Shown piece by piece: positions 38,146 through 46,977 of a DNA stretch of 64,000 nt (the stretch's first letter is position 1; each line of letters starts with the position of its first letter). The translations under genes were made by a program, and so were the position numbers. Origin of the DNA: Microbacterium terrisoli (GTDB lineage: Bacteria; Actinomycetota; Actinomycetes; Actinomycetales; Microbacteriaceae); the NCBI RefSeq assembly GCF_030866805.1, contig NZ_CP133019.1, forward strand, positions 496,001 through 560,000, read 5' to 3'. The notes beneath the pieces are model-generated. The model had not been told where the DNA came from, ran no database searches, and saw only the letters and a program-made list of their open reading frames with translations.

Positions 38146-41100
38146 GTGATGCACGAGGCGGCCTCTGTGACGCACGATGCCCGGCGCGGGCGCGGCCGCG
38201 TGCGCGTGGCCGTGCTGGGGCCGATCGTCGCGCAGGCCGCCGATGGTCGTGCCATCGAGGTCACCGGCGCGACCGCCCGGGCGCTGCTGGCCTCGCTTGC
38301 GCTGGGTGGAGGCTCCGGTCGCGGGGTGGATGCCTTGACCGACGCGATCTGGGGCGACGAGCCGCCGAAGAACCCGCGCGCGGCGCTGCAGACGATCGTC
38401 TCGCGCGTGCGCTCGGTGCTCGGCGCCGACGTCGTTCGCAGCACGCCCGGCGGCTATGCGCTGGGCGACGTCGACACCGATCTCGCCGAGGCGGAGCGTC
38501 TGATCGCCTCTGCGGGGGACGTCCTCGCGCGCGGCGATGACCCGCTGCCCCTGCTGGACGAGGCGACGGCCGTGTGGAGCGGTGAACCGGGTGCAGACGT
38601 GCAGCCCGCGCCGGTGGCAGAAGAGCTGCGGGATGCCGCCGCCTCGCTGCGAGCGCGCCTCGACGACCGTCGGGTGCAGGGTCTGCGCGCGACCGGCCGG
38701 CATGGCGAGGCGGCGCGTCTGCTCGGTGCGCTGGCCGACGCGCACCCCTATGACGAGAGTGTGCACGAGCAGCTCATGCGGGCTCTGGCCGATGCCGGAC
38801 GCACGGGCGAAGCGCTCGAGGCGTTCGCCCGGCTGCGAGCCCGGCTGCGCGAGGACCTGGGATCCGACCCGGGACAGGCGCTCACCGGTCTGAACGCGGC
38901 ACTGCTGAAGGCCCAGTCCACCGCGCTGCGTCCTCGCGTGCGCATCGGCGTGCGCGCCGCCCCCAATGAGCTGTACGGTCGCGCCGGCGATCTGGCGGCG
39001 GTGGGCTCCCTGCTGCAGCGTGCGCGGGTGACGACCCTGCTGGGCACCGGCGGGCTGGGCAAGACGCGGCTCGCGCAGGCGGTGGCGGCCGCCTCCGACG
39101 TGCCCGCTGTGGTTGTCGTCCCTCTTGCCGGCGTGCGCGCCGACGACGATGTGGCTCCGGCCGTCGCGACGGCGCTGGGCATCAGCGAAGCGTCGCCGGG
39201 AGGGCCCCTGGCCGACATGCGGATGCGGCCGGACCTGCGTGCGCGTCTGGCGGGCCTGCTGGGCGAGCAGGCCACGCTGCTCGTGCTCGACAACTGCGAG
39301 CAGGTGATCGACGGCGTCGCGGCATGGGTGGCCGACATGCTGGCGGCCGTCCCATCGCTGCGCGTGCTCACGACCAGCCGTGCCCCGCTGGCGATCGCGG
39401 GCGAGGCCGTGTATCCACTGGCGCCGCTGGCCGCGCAGGGCGCCGATTCTCCGGCCGTGCTGCTGTTCCTCGAGCGTGCGCGGGCGGTGCGTCCCGCGGC
39501 ATCCCTGCGCCCGGAGGTCGTCACGCGACTGTGCAGTCATCTCGACGGGCTGCCGCTGGCGATCGAACTGGCCGCTGCACGCGTGCGCACGATGACTCCC
39601 GAGCAGATCGAGCAGCGGCTGCAGGATCGTTTCGCACTGCTGACCAGCGGAGACCGCGCCGCGCCCGAGCGGCACCGCACGCTCGAAGCGGTGATCGGCT
39701 GGAGCTGGGATCTGCTCGATGCCGCGGCCCAGCGCGCCATGGCCACACTCTCGGTGCTGCCGGCCGGGTTCAGTGCCGAGACCGCGTCGGCTGTGCTCGG
39801 CGCGGACGTCGACGACGTCCTGGACCGGCTCGTGTCGCAGTCGCTGCTGCTCGTGGTCGAAGAGCCCTCGACCGTGCGGTTCCGCATGCTCGAGACGATC
39901 CGCGAGTACGCTCTGGTGCGACTGGCCGACGAGCCGGACGGCGTCGACGACGCGTGGGATGCCGTGACCGTCTGGGCGCGCGGATTCGCCGACAGCCACC
40001 TCGGCCATGCGTTCGAGCGCGCGTCGCACGCCGACGTGCGCGCCGAACACGACAACCTGATCGCGGCGCTGCGACGTGCGATCGATCGCGGCGACCACCC
40101 CACGGCGGTGGAGGTGTTCGCGCTGCTCGGGCTGTCGTGGATGGTGCGGGGTGCCCTGACCGAGATGACGTCGTTCGTCGGCACAGCGCTGGACGCGGCC
40201 GGGCAGGTCCGCGAAGGCGATGTGACCGCCGATGCGCTCGCCGTGGTGCTGCTGGTCGGGGCCTTCATGGCGCAGTTCGGCGCGCAGTTCGGCGCCGATC
40301 TGCGCGCGGCGCGATTCATCGCCCGGCTGCGACTGCTGCGCCGACACCGCCCGCAGATGACCCCTGTGGTCGGCGCCCTCGCCGAGGCCCTCACAGCGAC
40401 GGTTTCGACCTGGACGAACGGCGACGTCGAGCCCGTCCTCGACGTGCTGGACACCCTGCGGGAGGCTCCGGAACCGGCTACGCGTCTGGTCGGAGAGTCG
40501 CTCCTGTCGCAACTGGCCGAGAACGACGGCCGCATCGACCGCGCCCTCGAGGCGGCCCTGCGCATCGAAGGCCTCGCGGCGCAGACGGGCGCGGAGTGGT
40601 TCGCAGCCATGGCCGCCGCGACCGTCGCGCAGCTGGCCAGCCAGTCCGGACAGGCGCACCTCGCGCTGGAGTGGATCGATCGTGCGGACGCGGGCTACGG
40701 CTCGTTCGGCGCCGTCGATCAGCAGCGGCAGCTGACCTGGCTGCGTGCGATGAACGTCATGACGGTGGGCGAGCCCGCGCTCGCGCGCACGATATTCGCC
40801 GAGATGGCCGGCACGAGCGAGAGGGACGAAGACGGTCAGGAGTCCGCCGCGATCGGCGTGTACGGTCTGGCCGAGATCGCCCGCGGCCAAGGAGACCGTC
40901 AGACCGCCGCCGCGCAGTTCGAGCGCGCTCTCGCGAAGTTCGGGTCTGCCCGCCTGCGCGGCTCGCCATGGTTTCTCATTGCGATGGGCGGTGCCCTCTC
41001 GGCGATGGTGTTCGACGGGCTGACCACGGCAGAGAACCGTGCGCAGTGGGCGCGCCGGCTGCGCGGCAGGACGCTCGCCATGGTGCGCATGCGCCGGGGC

Positions 41101-41385
41101 GCGACCGACCGTCCCGTGCTCGGAACCGTCCTGGCGGCGTGGTCGTCCTGGGCGATGCACGATGCAGGTCTGGTCGAGCGCGGTGTCGAGGCGCTCGTGC
41201 TGGGGGAGCTGCTCGGGGCCCGGCAGGATCTGCCGAGCATGCGGCACGGCGAGCACGACGCTCGGGCCACCGCCCTCGTCGGTGTGCAGCGGATCGCCGC
41301 GGCCCGGGCTGCGGCATCCACCCTCGACCGCCGTGCGCTGCTGACGCAGGCGCTCGTCGTGCTCGGCGATCCGGTGACGCGCTGA
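38146..41385 (+). CDS. SARP/AfsR-type regulator with STAND ATPase
   Basis: 1079 residues. In order: OmpR-like winged helix (about 18-100), BTAD domain (about 105-250), NB-ARC-type ATPase with Walker A GTGGLGKTR (about 301-309) and Walker B LLVLDNCEQV, a winged-helix region, then TPR-like repeats to the end. Such proteins are signal-gated transcription activators. TAGGCT ends 6 bases before GTG 38146, which supports that start and a leaderless mRNA. The stop codon lies inside a perfect 36-bp palindrome that should end transcription. Targets are unknown; the adjacent Drr-type exporter and the divergent TPR gene are candidates. Confidence 0.88.
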   Translation: MMHEAASVTHDARRGRGRVRVAVLGPIVAQAADGRAIEVTGATARALLASLALGGGSGRGVDALTDAIWGDEPPKNPRAALQTIVSRVRSVLGADVVRSTPGGYALGDVDTDLAEAERLIASAGDVLARGDDPLPLLDEATAVWSGEPGADVQPAPVAEELRDAAASLRARLDDRRVQGLRATGRHGEAARLLGALADAHPYDESVHEQLMRALADAGRTGEALEAFARLRARLREDLGSDPGQALTGLNAALLKAQSTALRPRVRIGVRAAPNELYGRAGDLAAVGSLLQRARVTTLLGTGGLGKTRLAQAVAAASDVPAVVVVPLAGVRADDDVAPAVATALGISEASPGGPLADMRMRPDLRARLAGLLGEQATLLVLDNCEQVIDGVAAWVADMLAAVPSLRVLTTSRAPLAIAGEAVYPLAPLAAQGADSPAVLLFLERARAVRPAASLRPEVVTRLCSHLDGLPLAIELAAARVRTMTPEQIEQRLQDRFALLTSGDRAAPERHRTLEAVIGWSWDLLDAAAQRAMATLSVLPAGFSAETASAVLGADVDDVLDRLVSQSLLLVVEEPSTVRFRMLETIREYALVRLADEPDGVDDAWDAVTVWARGFADSHLGHAFERASHADVRAEHDNLIAALRRAIDRGDHPTAVEVFALLGLSWMVRGALTEMTSFVGTALDAAGQVREGDVTADALAVVLLVGAFMAQFGAQFGADLRAARFIARLRLLRRHRPQMTPVVGALAEALTATVSTWTNGDVEPVLDVLDTLREAPEPATRLVGESLLSQLAENDGRIDRALEAALRIEGLAAQTGAEWFAAMAAATVAQLASQSGQAHLALEWIDRADAGYGSFGAVDQQRQLTWLRAMNVMTVGEPALARTIFAEMAGTSERDEDGQESAAIGVYGLAEIARGQGDRQTAAAQFERALAKFGSARLRGSPWFLIAMGGALSAMVFDGLTTAENRAQWARRLRGRTLAMVRMRRGATDRPVLGTVLAAWSSWAMHDAGLVERGVEALVLGELLGARQDLPSMRHGEHDARATALVGVQRIAAARAAASTLDRRALLTQALVVLGDPVTR

Positions 41386-41416
41386 GGGGTGGATGCTGCA
41401 GCATCCACCCCTCAGC
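41381..41416. terminator. perfect 36-bp palindrome, bidirectional terminator
   Basis: GCTGAGGGGTGGATGCTG followed directly by its complement. It contains the SARP stop codon (41383-41385) and lies 20 bases past the end of the converging ABC-2 permease gene. Confidence 0.75.
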
Positions 41417-41435
41417 CTCACCCGGCAGCGCGCGG

Positions 41436-42260
41436 TCAGGCCTTGCGCATGTAGGCGCGCACCGTCAGCGGCGCGAACACCGCGACGATCACGGCGGCAC
41501 CGAGCAGCGACACCCACACGTCCCCGGTGATCGCCGTGCCGTTGGCGATCTCGCGCACGGCGGTGACCAGGTGCGAGACCGGGTTGACGTTGACGAACCA
41601 CTGCAGCCACTGCGGCATCGTGGACGGGTCGACGAACGCGTTCGAGAAGAACGTCAGCGGGAACAGCACGATCATCGAGATGCCCTGCACGCTCGAAGCG
41701 GTGCGGGCGATGACCCCGAAGAACGCGAAGATCCAGCTGATCGCCCACGAGCAGGCGATGACCAGGATGCCGGCCAGCACCAGGCTGCCGAGGCCGCCGG
41801 CCGGGCGGTAGCCCATGATGATGCCCATCGTGAACGTGAGCGTCGTGGCGATCGCATAGCGGACGGTGTCGGCCAGCAGTGCCCCCGACAGCGGCGCGAT
41901 GCGTGCGATCGGCAGCGACCGGAAGCGGTCGAACACTCCCTTGTCCATGTCTTCACGCAGCTGCGTGCCGGTCACGACCGAGGTCGTGATGACGGTCTGC
42001 ACGAGGATTCCCGGGATCAGCACCGGAAGGTAGCTCTGCACGTTGCCGGCGATCGCGCCGCCGAACAGGTACGCGAACATCAGGGTGAAGATGATGGGCT
42101 GCACCGTGACGTCGATCAGCTGCTCGGGCGTGCGCCGGATCTTCACGAGGCCCCGATAGGCCATCGTGAACGTGTTCTGGATGCCTTGGCTCAGGCTCGT
42201 GCGGTTGGACAGCCGCCGCTCGGCGGCCGGCACGATGCGGGATGCGGCGATGGTGCTCAT
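41436..42260 (-). CDS. ABC-2 type permease (DrrB type)
   Basis: 274 residues with six membrane segments and the ABC-2 pattern PIIFTLMFAYLFGGA, LREDMDKGVFDRFRSLPIAR and NAFVDPSTMPQWLQWF, typical of DrrB-like drug exporters. The start overlaps the ATPase stop by 4 bases. The pair probably exports a hydrophobic compound. Confidence 0.92.
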   Translation of the reverse strand: MSTIAASRIVPAAERRLSNRTSLSQGIQNTFTMAYRGLVKIRRTPEQLIDVTVQPIIFTLMFAYLFGGAIAGNVQSYLPVLIPGILVQTVITTSVVTGTQLREDMDKGVFDRFRSLPIARIAPLSGALLADTVRYAIATTLTFTMGIIMGYRPAGGLGSLVLAGILVIACSWAISWIFAFFGVIARTASSVQGISMIVLFPLTFFSNAFVDPSTMPQWLQWFVNVNPVSHLVTAVREIANGTAITGDVWVSLLGAAVIVAVFAPLTVRAYMRKA

Positions 42261-43252
42261 GCCGGCACCTCCTCTTTCTGCAGGGCGGCGTCGTCTTGGT
42301 CGGCGGCGTCGTGTCCGGTGATGGTCAGGAACACCTCGTCGAGCGTCGGCTTCTGCACGCTCATCTCGTCGAGGTGGATGCCGGCGTCACGCAGTGTGAT
42401 CAGCAGCTCGGCGACGCGATCGGCGTCGGCCATCGGCGCCGTGATGCGCGTTGCCTCGGGGGAGAGGGTGGGCTGCACGCCGAGCACCCGCTCGATGGCG
42501 CGCATCGCGTCGGCGTTGTCGGCGGGGTCGGTCAGGCGCAGCAGCAGGCTCGAGGTGCCCACCGACGCCTTCAGCTCATCGGCGGTGCCTTCGGCCACGA
42601 CCCGTCCGTGGTCGATCACGGCGATCCGGTCGGCCAGCTGATCGGCCTCATCGAGGTACTGCGTGGTCAGCATCACGGTCGAGCCGGTCGCGACCAGCTC
42701 GCGGATCGTGTCCCACATCTGGCCGCGCGTGCGCGGGTCGAGGCCCGTCGTGGGCTCGTCGAGGAAGATCAGCGGCGGCTGTGCGAGCAGGGATGCGGCC
42801 AGGTCGAGCCTTCGGCGCATGCCGCCTGAGAAGTTCTTCAGGGGGCGCTTGGCCGCCTCGGCCAGGCCGAACCTGTCGAGCAGATCACCCGACTTCACCC
42901 GTGCTTCGGCGCGGGAGAGCCCCAGCAGCCGGCCGAAGATCATGAGGTTCTCGGTGGCCGAGAGCGTCTCATCGACCGAGGCGAACTGCCCGGTCACCCC
43001 GATCAGCTGCCGCACGATCTGCGGGGAGCGGACGACATCGTGGCCGAAGATCCGGGCCGTGCCGGCATCCGGGCGCATGAGCGTCGCGAGCATGTTGATG
43101 GTGGTCGTCTTGCCGGCGCCGTTGGGACCGAGCACTCCGTAGACGGTGCCGGTGGCCACGCGCAGGTCGACGCCGTCGACCGCGCGGTTCTGCCCGAACA
43201 CCTTCACGAGCCCGTCGGCCTCAACGGCCCAGTCGGTGTGGAGAGTTGTCAT
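42257..43252 (-). CDS. ABC transporter ATP-binding protein (DrrA type)
   Basis: 331 residues from ATG 43252. Walker A GPNGAGKTTT, signature FSGGMRRRLD, Walker B PLIFLDEPTTGLD and a C-terminal DrrA extension ending in TLDEVFLTITGHD, diagnostic for this subfamily. No clear ribosome site; AATGCT 6 bases before the ATG may be the -10 box of a leaderless start. Longer upstream reading has no support. Confidence 0.92.
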   Translation of the reverse strand: MTTLHTDWAVEADGLVKVFGQNRAVDGVDLRVATGTVYGVLGPNGAGKTTTINMLATLMRPDAGTARIFGHDVVRSPQIVRQLIGVTGQFASVDETLSATENLMIFGRLLGLSRAEARVKSGDLLDRFGLAEAAKRPLKNFSGGMRRRLDLAASLLAQPPLIFLDEPTTGLDPRTRGQMWDTIRELVATGSTVMLTTQYLDEADQLADRIAVIDHGRVVAEGTADELKASVGTSSLLLRLTDPADNADAMRAIERVLGVQPTLSPEATRITAPMADADRVAELLITLRDAGIHLDEMSVQKPTLDEVFLTITGHDAADQDDAALQKEEVPA

Positions 43253-43343
43253 GCGTTCAGCATTCGCACGTGCGCTTTCACGCCGCTGTCGCGGCGCTGT
43301 CGTCGGCTTTCCGCTCCTCTCGGCTGCGGTCGGCGCGGTGCGG

Positions 43344-44210
43344 TCAGCGCTCGAACAGCGACGTGCTCGGTTTGGGAGACGGGCGGGCCGTGGCATCCGT
43401 CACCGGTGCCGCAGCGCCGGCGAACTCGTCGATCTCGCGGCCCTGCGCGACCTTCGCGGGGTGGGGGCCGGCCGCCATCAGCCGGGGCAGCCACTGCGTG
43501 GGCAGCGGGGTCGCCGACGCGGCGATCACCAGATTGCCGAAGCGTCGACCCTTGAGCACCTGCACCTCGGCCAGCACGATCACATGCTCGAGCACGGCGC
43601 GCACGGTGGCGACCTGGCTGCGTGCGTGCGCGAGGCCCGCGCCGTCGGCGACGTTCACCAGCAGCACTCCCTCGGGGGACAGCAGGCGGGATGCCGCGGT
43701 GTAGAACTCCACGGTCGTCAGGTGTGCCGGGGTCTGCGCGCCGGCGTAGACATCCGAGACGACGAGGTCGACGGCGCCGGTCAGGCTCGCGGGTAGGCGG
43801 CCCAGCCCCTCGCGCGCATCGCCGATGCGGACGCGGACCGTCGCGGTGCGCGGCAGCGGCAGCTCTTCGCGCACCAGGTCCCAGAGCGCCGGCTCGAGCT
43901 CGATCACCTGCTGGCGCGAACCGGGCCGGGTGACGGCGATGTAGCGGGGGATCGTGAGCGCCCCCGCGCCGAGGTGGACCGCTGTCAGCGGCTGGCCGGG
44001 CAGGCGCAGTTCATCGATCACGGCACCCATGCGCGCCACGTACTCGAAGTGCAGGTGGGTCGGGTCGTCGAGGTCGACGTGCGACTGCGGGGTCTCGCCG
44101 ACCATGAGCTCGAACCCGGTGGTGAAGGGGCTCGGGATCACGCGGGCGATCGTCCCGTCGCTCAGTCGTGCGTGCGGCGCGTCGTCCGCGCGCTGTCTGG
44201 TCCTGCCCAC
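43344..44210 (-). CDS. spermidine-synthase-like (SAM fold) protein
   Basis: 288 residues from GTG 44210. TACGGT ends 6 bases before this GTG, so it looks leaderless; the longer reading would cross the palindrome at 44254-44339. The nucleotide-binding fold shows HLGAGALTIPRYIAVTRPGS, VIELEPALWDLV and VDLVVSDVYAG. The core matches spermidine synthase family proteins that lack the polyamine N-terminal part. The reaction is unknown. Confidence 0.8.
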   Translation of the reverse strand: MGRTRQRADDAPHARLSDGTIARVIPSPFTTGFELMVGETPQSHVDLDDPTHLHFEYVARMGAVIDELRLPGQPLTAVHLGAGALTIPRYIAVTRPGSRQQVIELEPALWDLVREELPLPRTATVRVRIGDAREGLGRLPASLTGAVDLVVSDVYAGAQTPAHLTTVEFYTAASRLLSPEGVLLVNVADGAGLAHARSQVATVRAVLEHVIVLAEVQVLKGRRFGNLVIAASATPLPTQWLPRLMAAGPHPAKVAQGREIDEFAGAAAPVTDATARPSPKPSTSLFER

Positions 44211-44253
44211 GGGGCAACCGTACCGGCCTCGCCGGTCGGCGCCGACGTCGCGG

Positions 44254-44339
44254 GTGCACAACTCCGGTGATCCGGGGCATCCAGGGCCGGATCGGGCGAT
44301 CTGCATGCGATTCGGAGCGATTCTGCCGGAGTTGTGCAC
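44254..44339. repeat. 86-bp palindromic element (family C)
   Basis: GTGCACAACTCCGG (44254-44267) pairs perfectly with CCGGAGTTGTGCAC (44326-44339), with further partial pairing toward the centre (GATCG/CGATC). It fills the gap between the divergent spermidine-synthase-like gene and pxpA, ending 24 bases before the pxpA -10 box. Only one copy was seen. Confidence 0.7.
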
Positions 44340-44374
44340 ACCCCGCCGCCAGGGCCCCGCGTTACCGTGGGTAT

Positions 44375-45130
44375 GTGGACGTGATCGACCTGAACGCCGA
44401 CCTCGGCGAGACCGTCGAGGGTGTGCCCACCGCCGACGACGAGGCGATGTTCGCCCTGGTCTCCAGTGCCAGCATCGCGTGCGGCGGACATGCGGGCGAC
44501 GCCGCCTCGATGCACGACGCAGCCCTGCGCGCGGGGCGCACCGGCGTTGTCGTGGGTGCGCACCCGTCCTACCCGGATCGGGCGGGTTTCGGCCGGGCGG
44601 TCATGCCGATGGGGCTGGTGGCGCTGCGTTCGGTGGTGGCCGAACAGCTCGACGCGCTCGCCGGCGCGGGCGCCGACATCCGGTACGTCAAACCGCACGG
44701 CGCGCTCTATCACCGCGCCGGGGCCGACGCGAGTACGGCCGAAGCCGTCGCACAGGCGGTGGCCGAGCTCAGCGATGGACTCGGCCGTGCGGTGCCGATC
44801 CTCGCGCAGGGTTCGGCGCTGGCCGAAGCCGCTGCCGCCGCCGGCCTGCCGTTCTTCGCCGAGGCGTTCCTGGATCGCGGCTACCGTGCCGACGGCCTGC
44901 TCGTGCCGCGGGGCGAGCCCGGGGACCTGCTGCACGATCCGGACGAAGTGGCCGCGCGAGCCGTGCAGCTGGTGCTCGGCGGCGAGGTCGAGGCGGTCGA
45001 CGGCACGCCCGTTCGGGTGGATGCTGCATCCCTGTGCCTGCACGGAGACACTCCCGAATCCATCATGATGGCGCGCGCGGTGCGCACCGCGCTGGACGCT
45101 GCCGGCATCGTCGTGCGCGCACCCTGGTGA
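44375..45130 (+). CDS. pxpA: 5-oxoprolinase subunit A (LamB/YcsF family)
   Basis: 251 residues. The N-terminus VIDLNADLGET, then IACGGHAGDA, VGAHPSYPDRAGFGR, YVKPHGALYHRA and CLHGDTP are the conserved PxpA motifs. TACCGT ends 6 bases before GTG 44375 (leaderless); GTG 44381 is an alternative. With PxpB and PxpC it hydrolyses 5-oxoproline to glutamate using ATP. The stop overlaps the pxpBC start (GTGA). Confidence 0.93.
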   Translation: MDVIDLNADLGETVEGVPTADDEAMFALVSSASIACGGHAGDAASMHDAALRAGRTGVVVGAHPSYPDRAGFGRAVMPMGLVALRSVVAEQLDALAGAGADIRYVKPHGALYHRAGADASTAEAVAQAVAELSDGLGRAVPILAQGSALAEAAAAAGLPFFAEAFLDRGYRADGLLVPRGEPGDLLHDPDEVAARAVQLVLGGEVEAVDGTPVRVDAASLCLHGDTPESIMMARAVRTALDAAGIVVRAPW

Positions 45131-46950
45131 TCGCGATGCGCGTCCTTCCGTTCGGAGATCGAGGCCTGCTGCTCGAGGTCGAGCAGGGGGCCGCCGATGC
45201 GGGCGTGGGTGCCGATGCTGCCCGTTTTGCCGGTGACGACTCTGCCGGTGCCGCCGCTTCGGCCGGTGCCGCCGCTTCGGCCGATGCCGCCGCTTCTGCC
45301 GCGCCGGCGGCCCATGCCCGTGAGATCAACGCTGTGCTGGCGTTGCGCGCGCGGGTCGCGGCATCCCGCATCTCCGGCATCGTCGACATCGTTCCGGCCG
45401 CCCGCACGGTGCTGGTGCACACCGCGCGCGGCGCGCTGGCCGACGTGCGCGCGCGGCTCGAGCTGCTCGATGCATCGCCCGCGCAGGATGCCGCGCCCCC
45501 CGCAGCCACCGAGATCGAGTTGCCGATCGTCTATGACGGACCGGACCTTGCCGCGACCGCCGAGCTGCTGGGTCTGAGCGTCGCTGCGCTCGTGCAGCAG
45601 CACTCCGCGGCGGTGTGGACCGTGGCGTTCACGGGATTCGCTCCCGGCTTCGGCTACCTCGTCAGCGACGACTGGCCGTTCGACGTTCCGCGGCTCGAGA
45701 CCCCGCGCACACGAGTGCCACCGGGTGCGGTGGGTCTTGCGGCCGGGTTCTGCGGAGCGTATCCGCGCTCGACGCCCGGCGGGTGGCGCCTGATCGGGTC
45801 GACCGATGCTGTGCTGTTCGACCCCGACGCCGCCGACCCGGTGCTGCTGCCGCCTGGCGCGCGGGTGCGGTTCTCCGAGCGCCGCGCGGCACACTCGGCC
45901 CCGTCCGCCCTGTCCGCCCCCGGCGGCCCCGGCGGCGACGACCAGCCCGCAACTGTGAGGGTACGACTGGCCGACGAAGGTGCGGGCGATACCCATACCC
46001 TCGACGCTGAGTTGTACCCTCACGGCCGAGGCGGCCGCGGGGAGGCAGGGGGCGCGCATGCCGCGACGGACGCGGAGGGGGAGCCGGCGTTCCGCATCAT
46101 CGAGCCCGGTCTGCTCACCACGGTGCAGGATCTGGGGCGGCCCGGGCGGGCCGGCCAGGGCGTCGCCGTTTCGGGGGCTCTCGACCGGAGCGCACTGCGC
46201 GCGGCGAATCGTCTGGTCGGCAACCGAGAGGATGCCGCAGCCCTCGAGATCACGATGGGCGGCCTGCGCGCGCTCGCGCGCCGTGACGCGTGGATCGCCG
46301 TCACCGGGGGGTGGGGGCCGATCCGCGTCGGCGGGCACGAGGCCGACCCGTACGAGGCCGTGCACTGGCCGGCGGGAACCGAACTGCACGTGGACTGGCT
46401 CGCGCACGGCGCGCGTGCCTACCTCGCCGTACGCGGCGGGATCGAGGCGCGCCCGGTCGCCGGCTCCCGTGCGACCGACACGATGGCAGGCGTGGGTCCC
46501 GAGGCGCTGCGTGCAGGGGATGACGTGCACACGGGGGATGCGGCATCCACGCCCATCCCGCCGGCCGAGCCCGTGATGGCGGTCCCTCCCGCCGACGACC
46601 TCGAGGTCGTCGTGGCCCCCGGCCCGCGCGCCGACTGGTTCACGGCGGCGGCGCGGGCGGCGCTGTTCGACGCGGTGTGGACGGTCACTGATCATGCCGA
46701 CCGCGTCGGCATCCGGCTCGACGGGCCCGTGCTCGCCCGCGAGCGGCCGGGCGCCGAACTGCCCAGCGAAGGGATGGTCCCGGGAGCGATCCAGGTGCCG
46801 CCGGGCGCGGGCCCGGTGATCTTGATGGCCGACGGGCCGGTCACCGGCGGCTACCCGGTGATCGGCGTCGTGACCGATGCGGGCCTCGACCTGCTCGCGC
46901 AGGCGCGGCCGGGCACCGGCATCCGATTCCGGCATGCGCGCCCGATCTGA
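45127..46950 (+). CDS. pxpBC: fused 5-oxoprolinase subunits B and C
   Basis: 607 residues, a fusion of PxpB (about 1-260, with AFTGFAPGFGYLVSD and PRTRVPPGAVGLA) and PxpC (about 312-607, with EPGLLTTVQDLGRPG and GVAVSGALDRSALR). An ATG at 45136 is an alternative start. Near residues 37-62 the PxpB part carries an Ala-rich repeated stretch coded by 15-bp units. The linker between the two enzymes is partly coded by a 73-bp palindromic element (45953-46025). PxpBC subunits join PxpA to open 5-oxoproline. Confidence 0.92.
   Translation: MIAMRVLPFGDRGLLLEVEQGAADAGVGADAARFAGDDSAGAAASAGAAASADAAASAAPAAHAREINAVLALRARVAASRISGIVDIVPAARTVLVHTARGALADVRARLELLDASPAQDAAPPAATEIELPIVYDGPDLAATAELLGLSVAALVQQHSAAVWTVAFTGFAPGFGYLVSDDWPFDVPRLETPRTRVPPGAVGLAAGFCGAYPRSTPGGWRLIGSTDAVLFDPDAADPVLLPPGARVRFSERRAAHSAPSALSAPGGPGGDDQPATVRVRLADEGAGDTHTLDAELYPHGRGGRGEAGGAHAATDAEGEPAFRIIEPGLLTTVQDLGRPGRAGQGVAVSGALDRSALRAANRLVGNREDAAALEITMGGLRALARRDAWIAVTGGWGPIRVGGHEADPYEAVHWPAGTELHVDWLAHGARAYLAVRGGIEARPVAGSRATDTMAGVGPEALRAGDDVHTGDAASTPIPPAEPVMAVPPADDLEVVVAPGPRADWFTAAARAALFDAVWTVTDHADRVGIRLDGPVLARERPGAELPSEGMVPGAIQVPPGAGPVILMADGPVTGGYPVIGVVTDAGLDLLAQARPGTGIRFRHARPI
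45953..46025. repeat. 73-bp palindromic element inside pxpBC (family D, copy 2)
   Basis: GTGAGGGTACGACT (45955-45968) pairs with 46010-46023 with one G-T pair, and the centre is A 45989, as in copy 1 at 25107. It is translated as part of the linker (around residues 276-300), ending near LYPHG. Confidence 0.75.
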
Positions 46951-46977
46951 CACGCCCGACGGCGAACGGACCGGTCG

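Noticed and set aside
37480..41748. 1422-codon minus-strand frame across the SARP gene
   Set aside because: Only the part up to 38007 has a ribosome site and TPR-like sequence; the rest is a mirror of the SARP coding frame.
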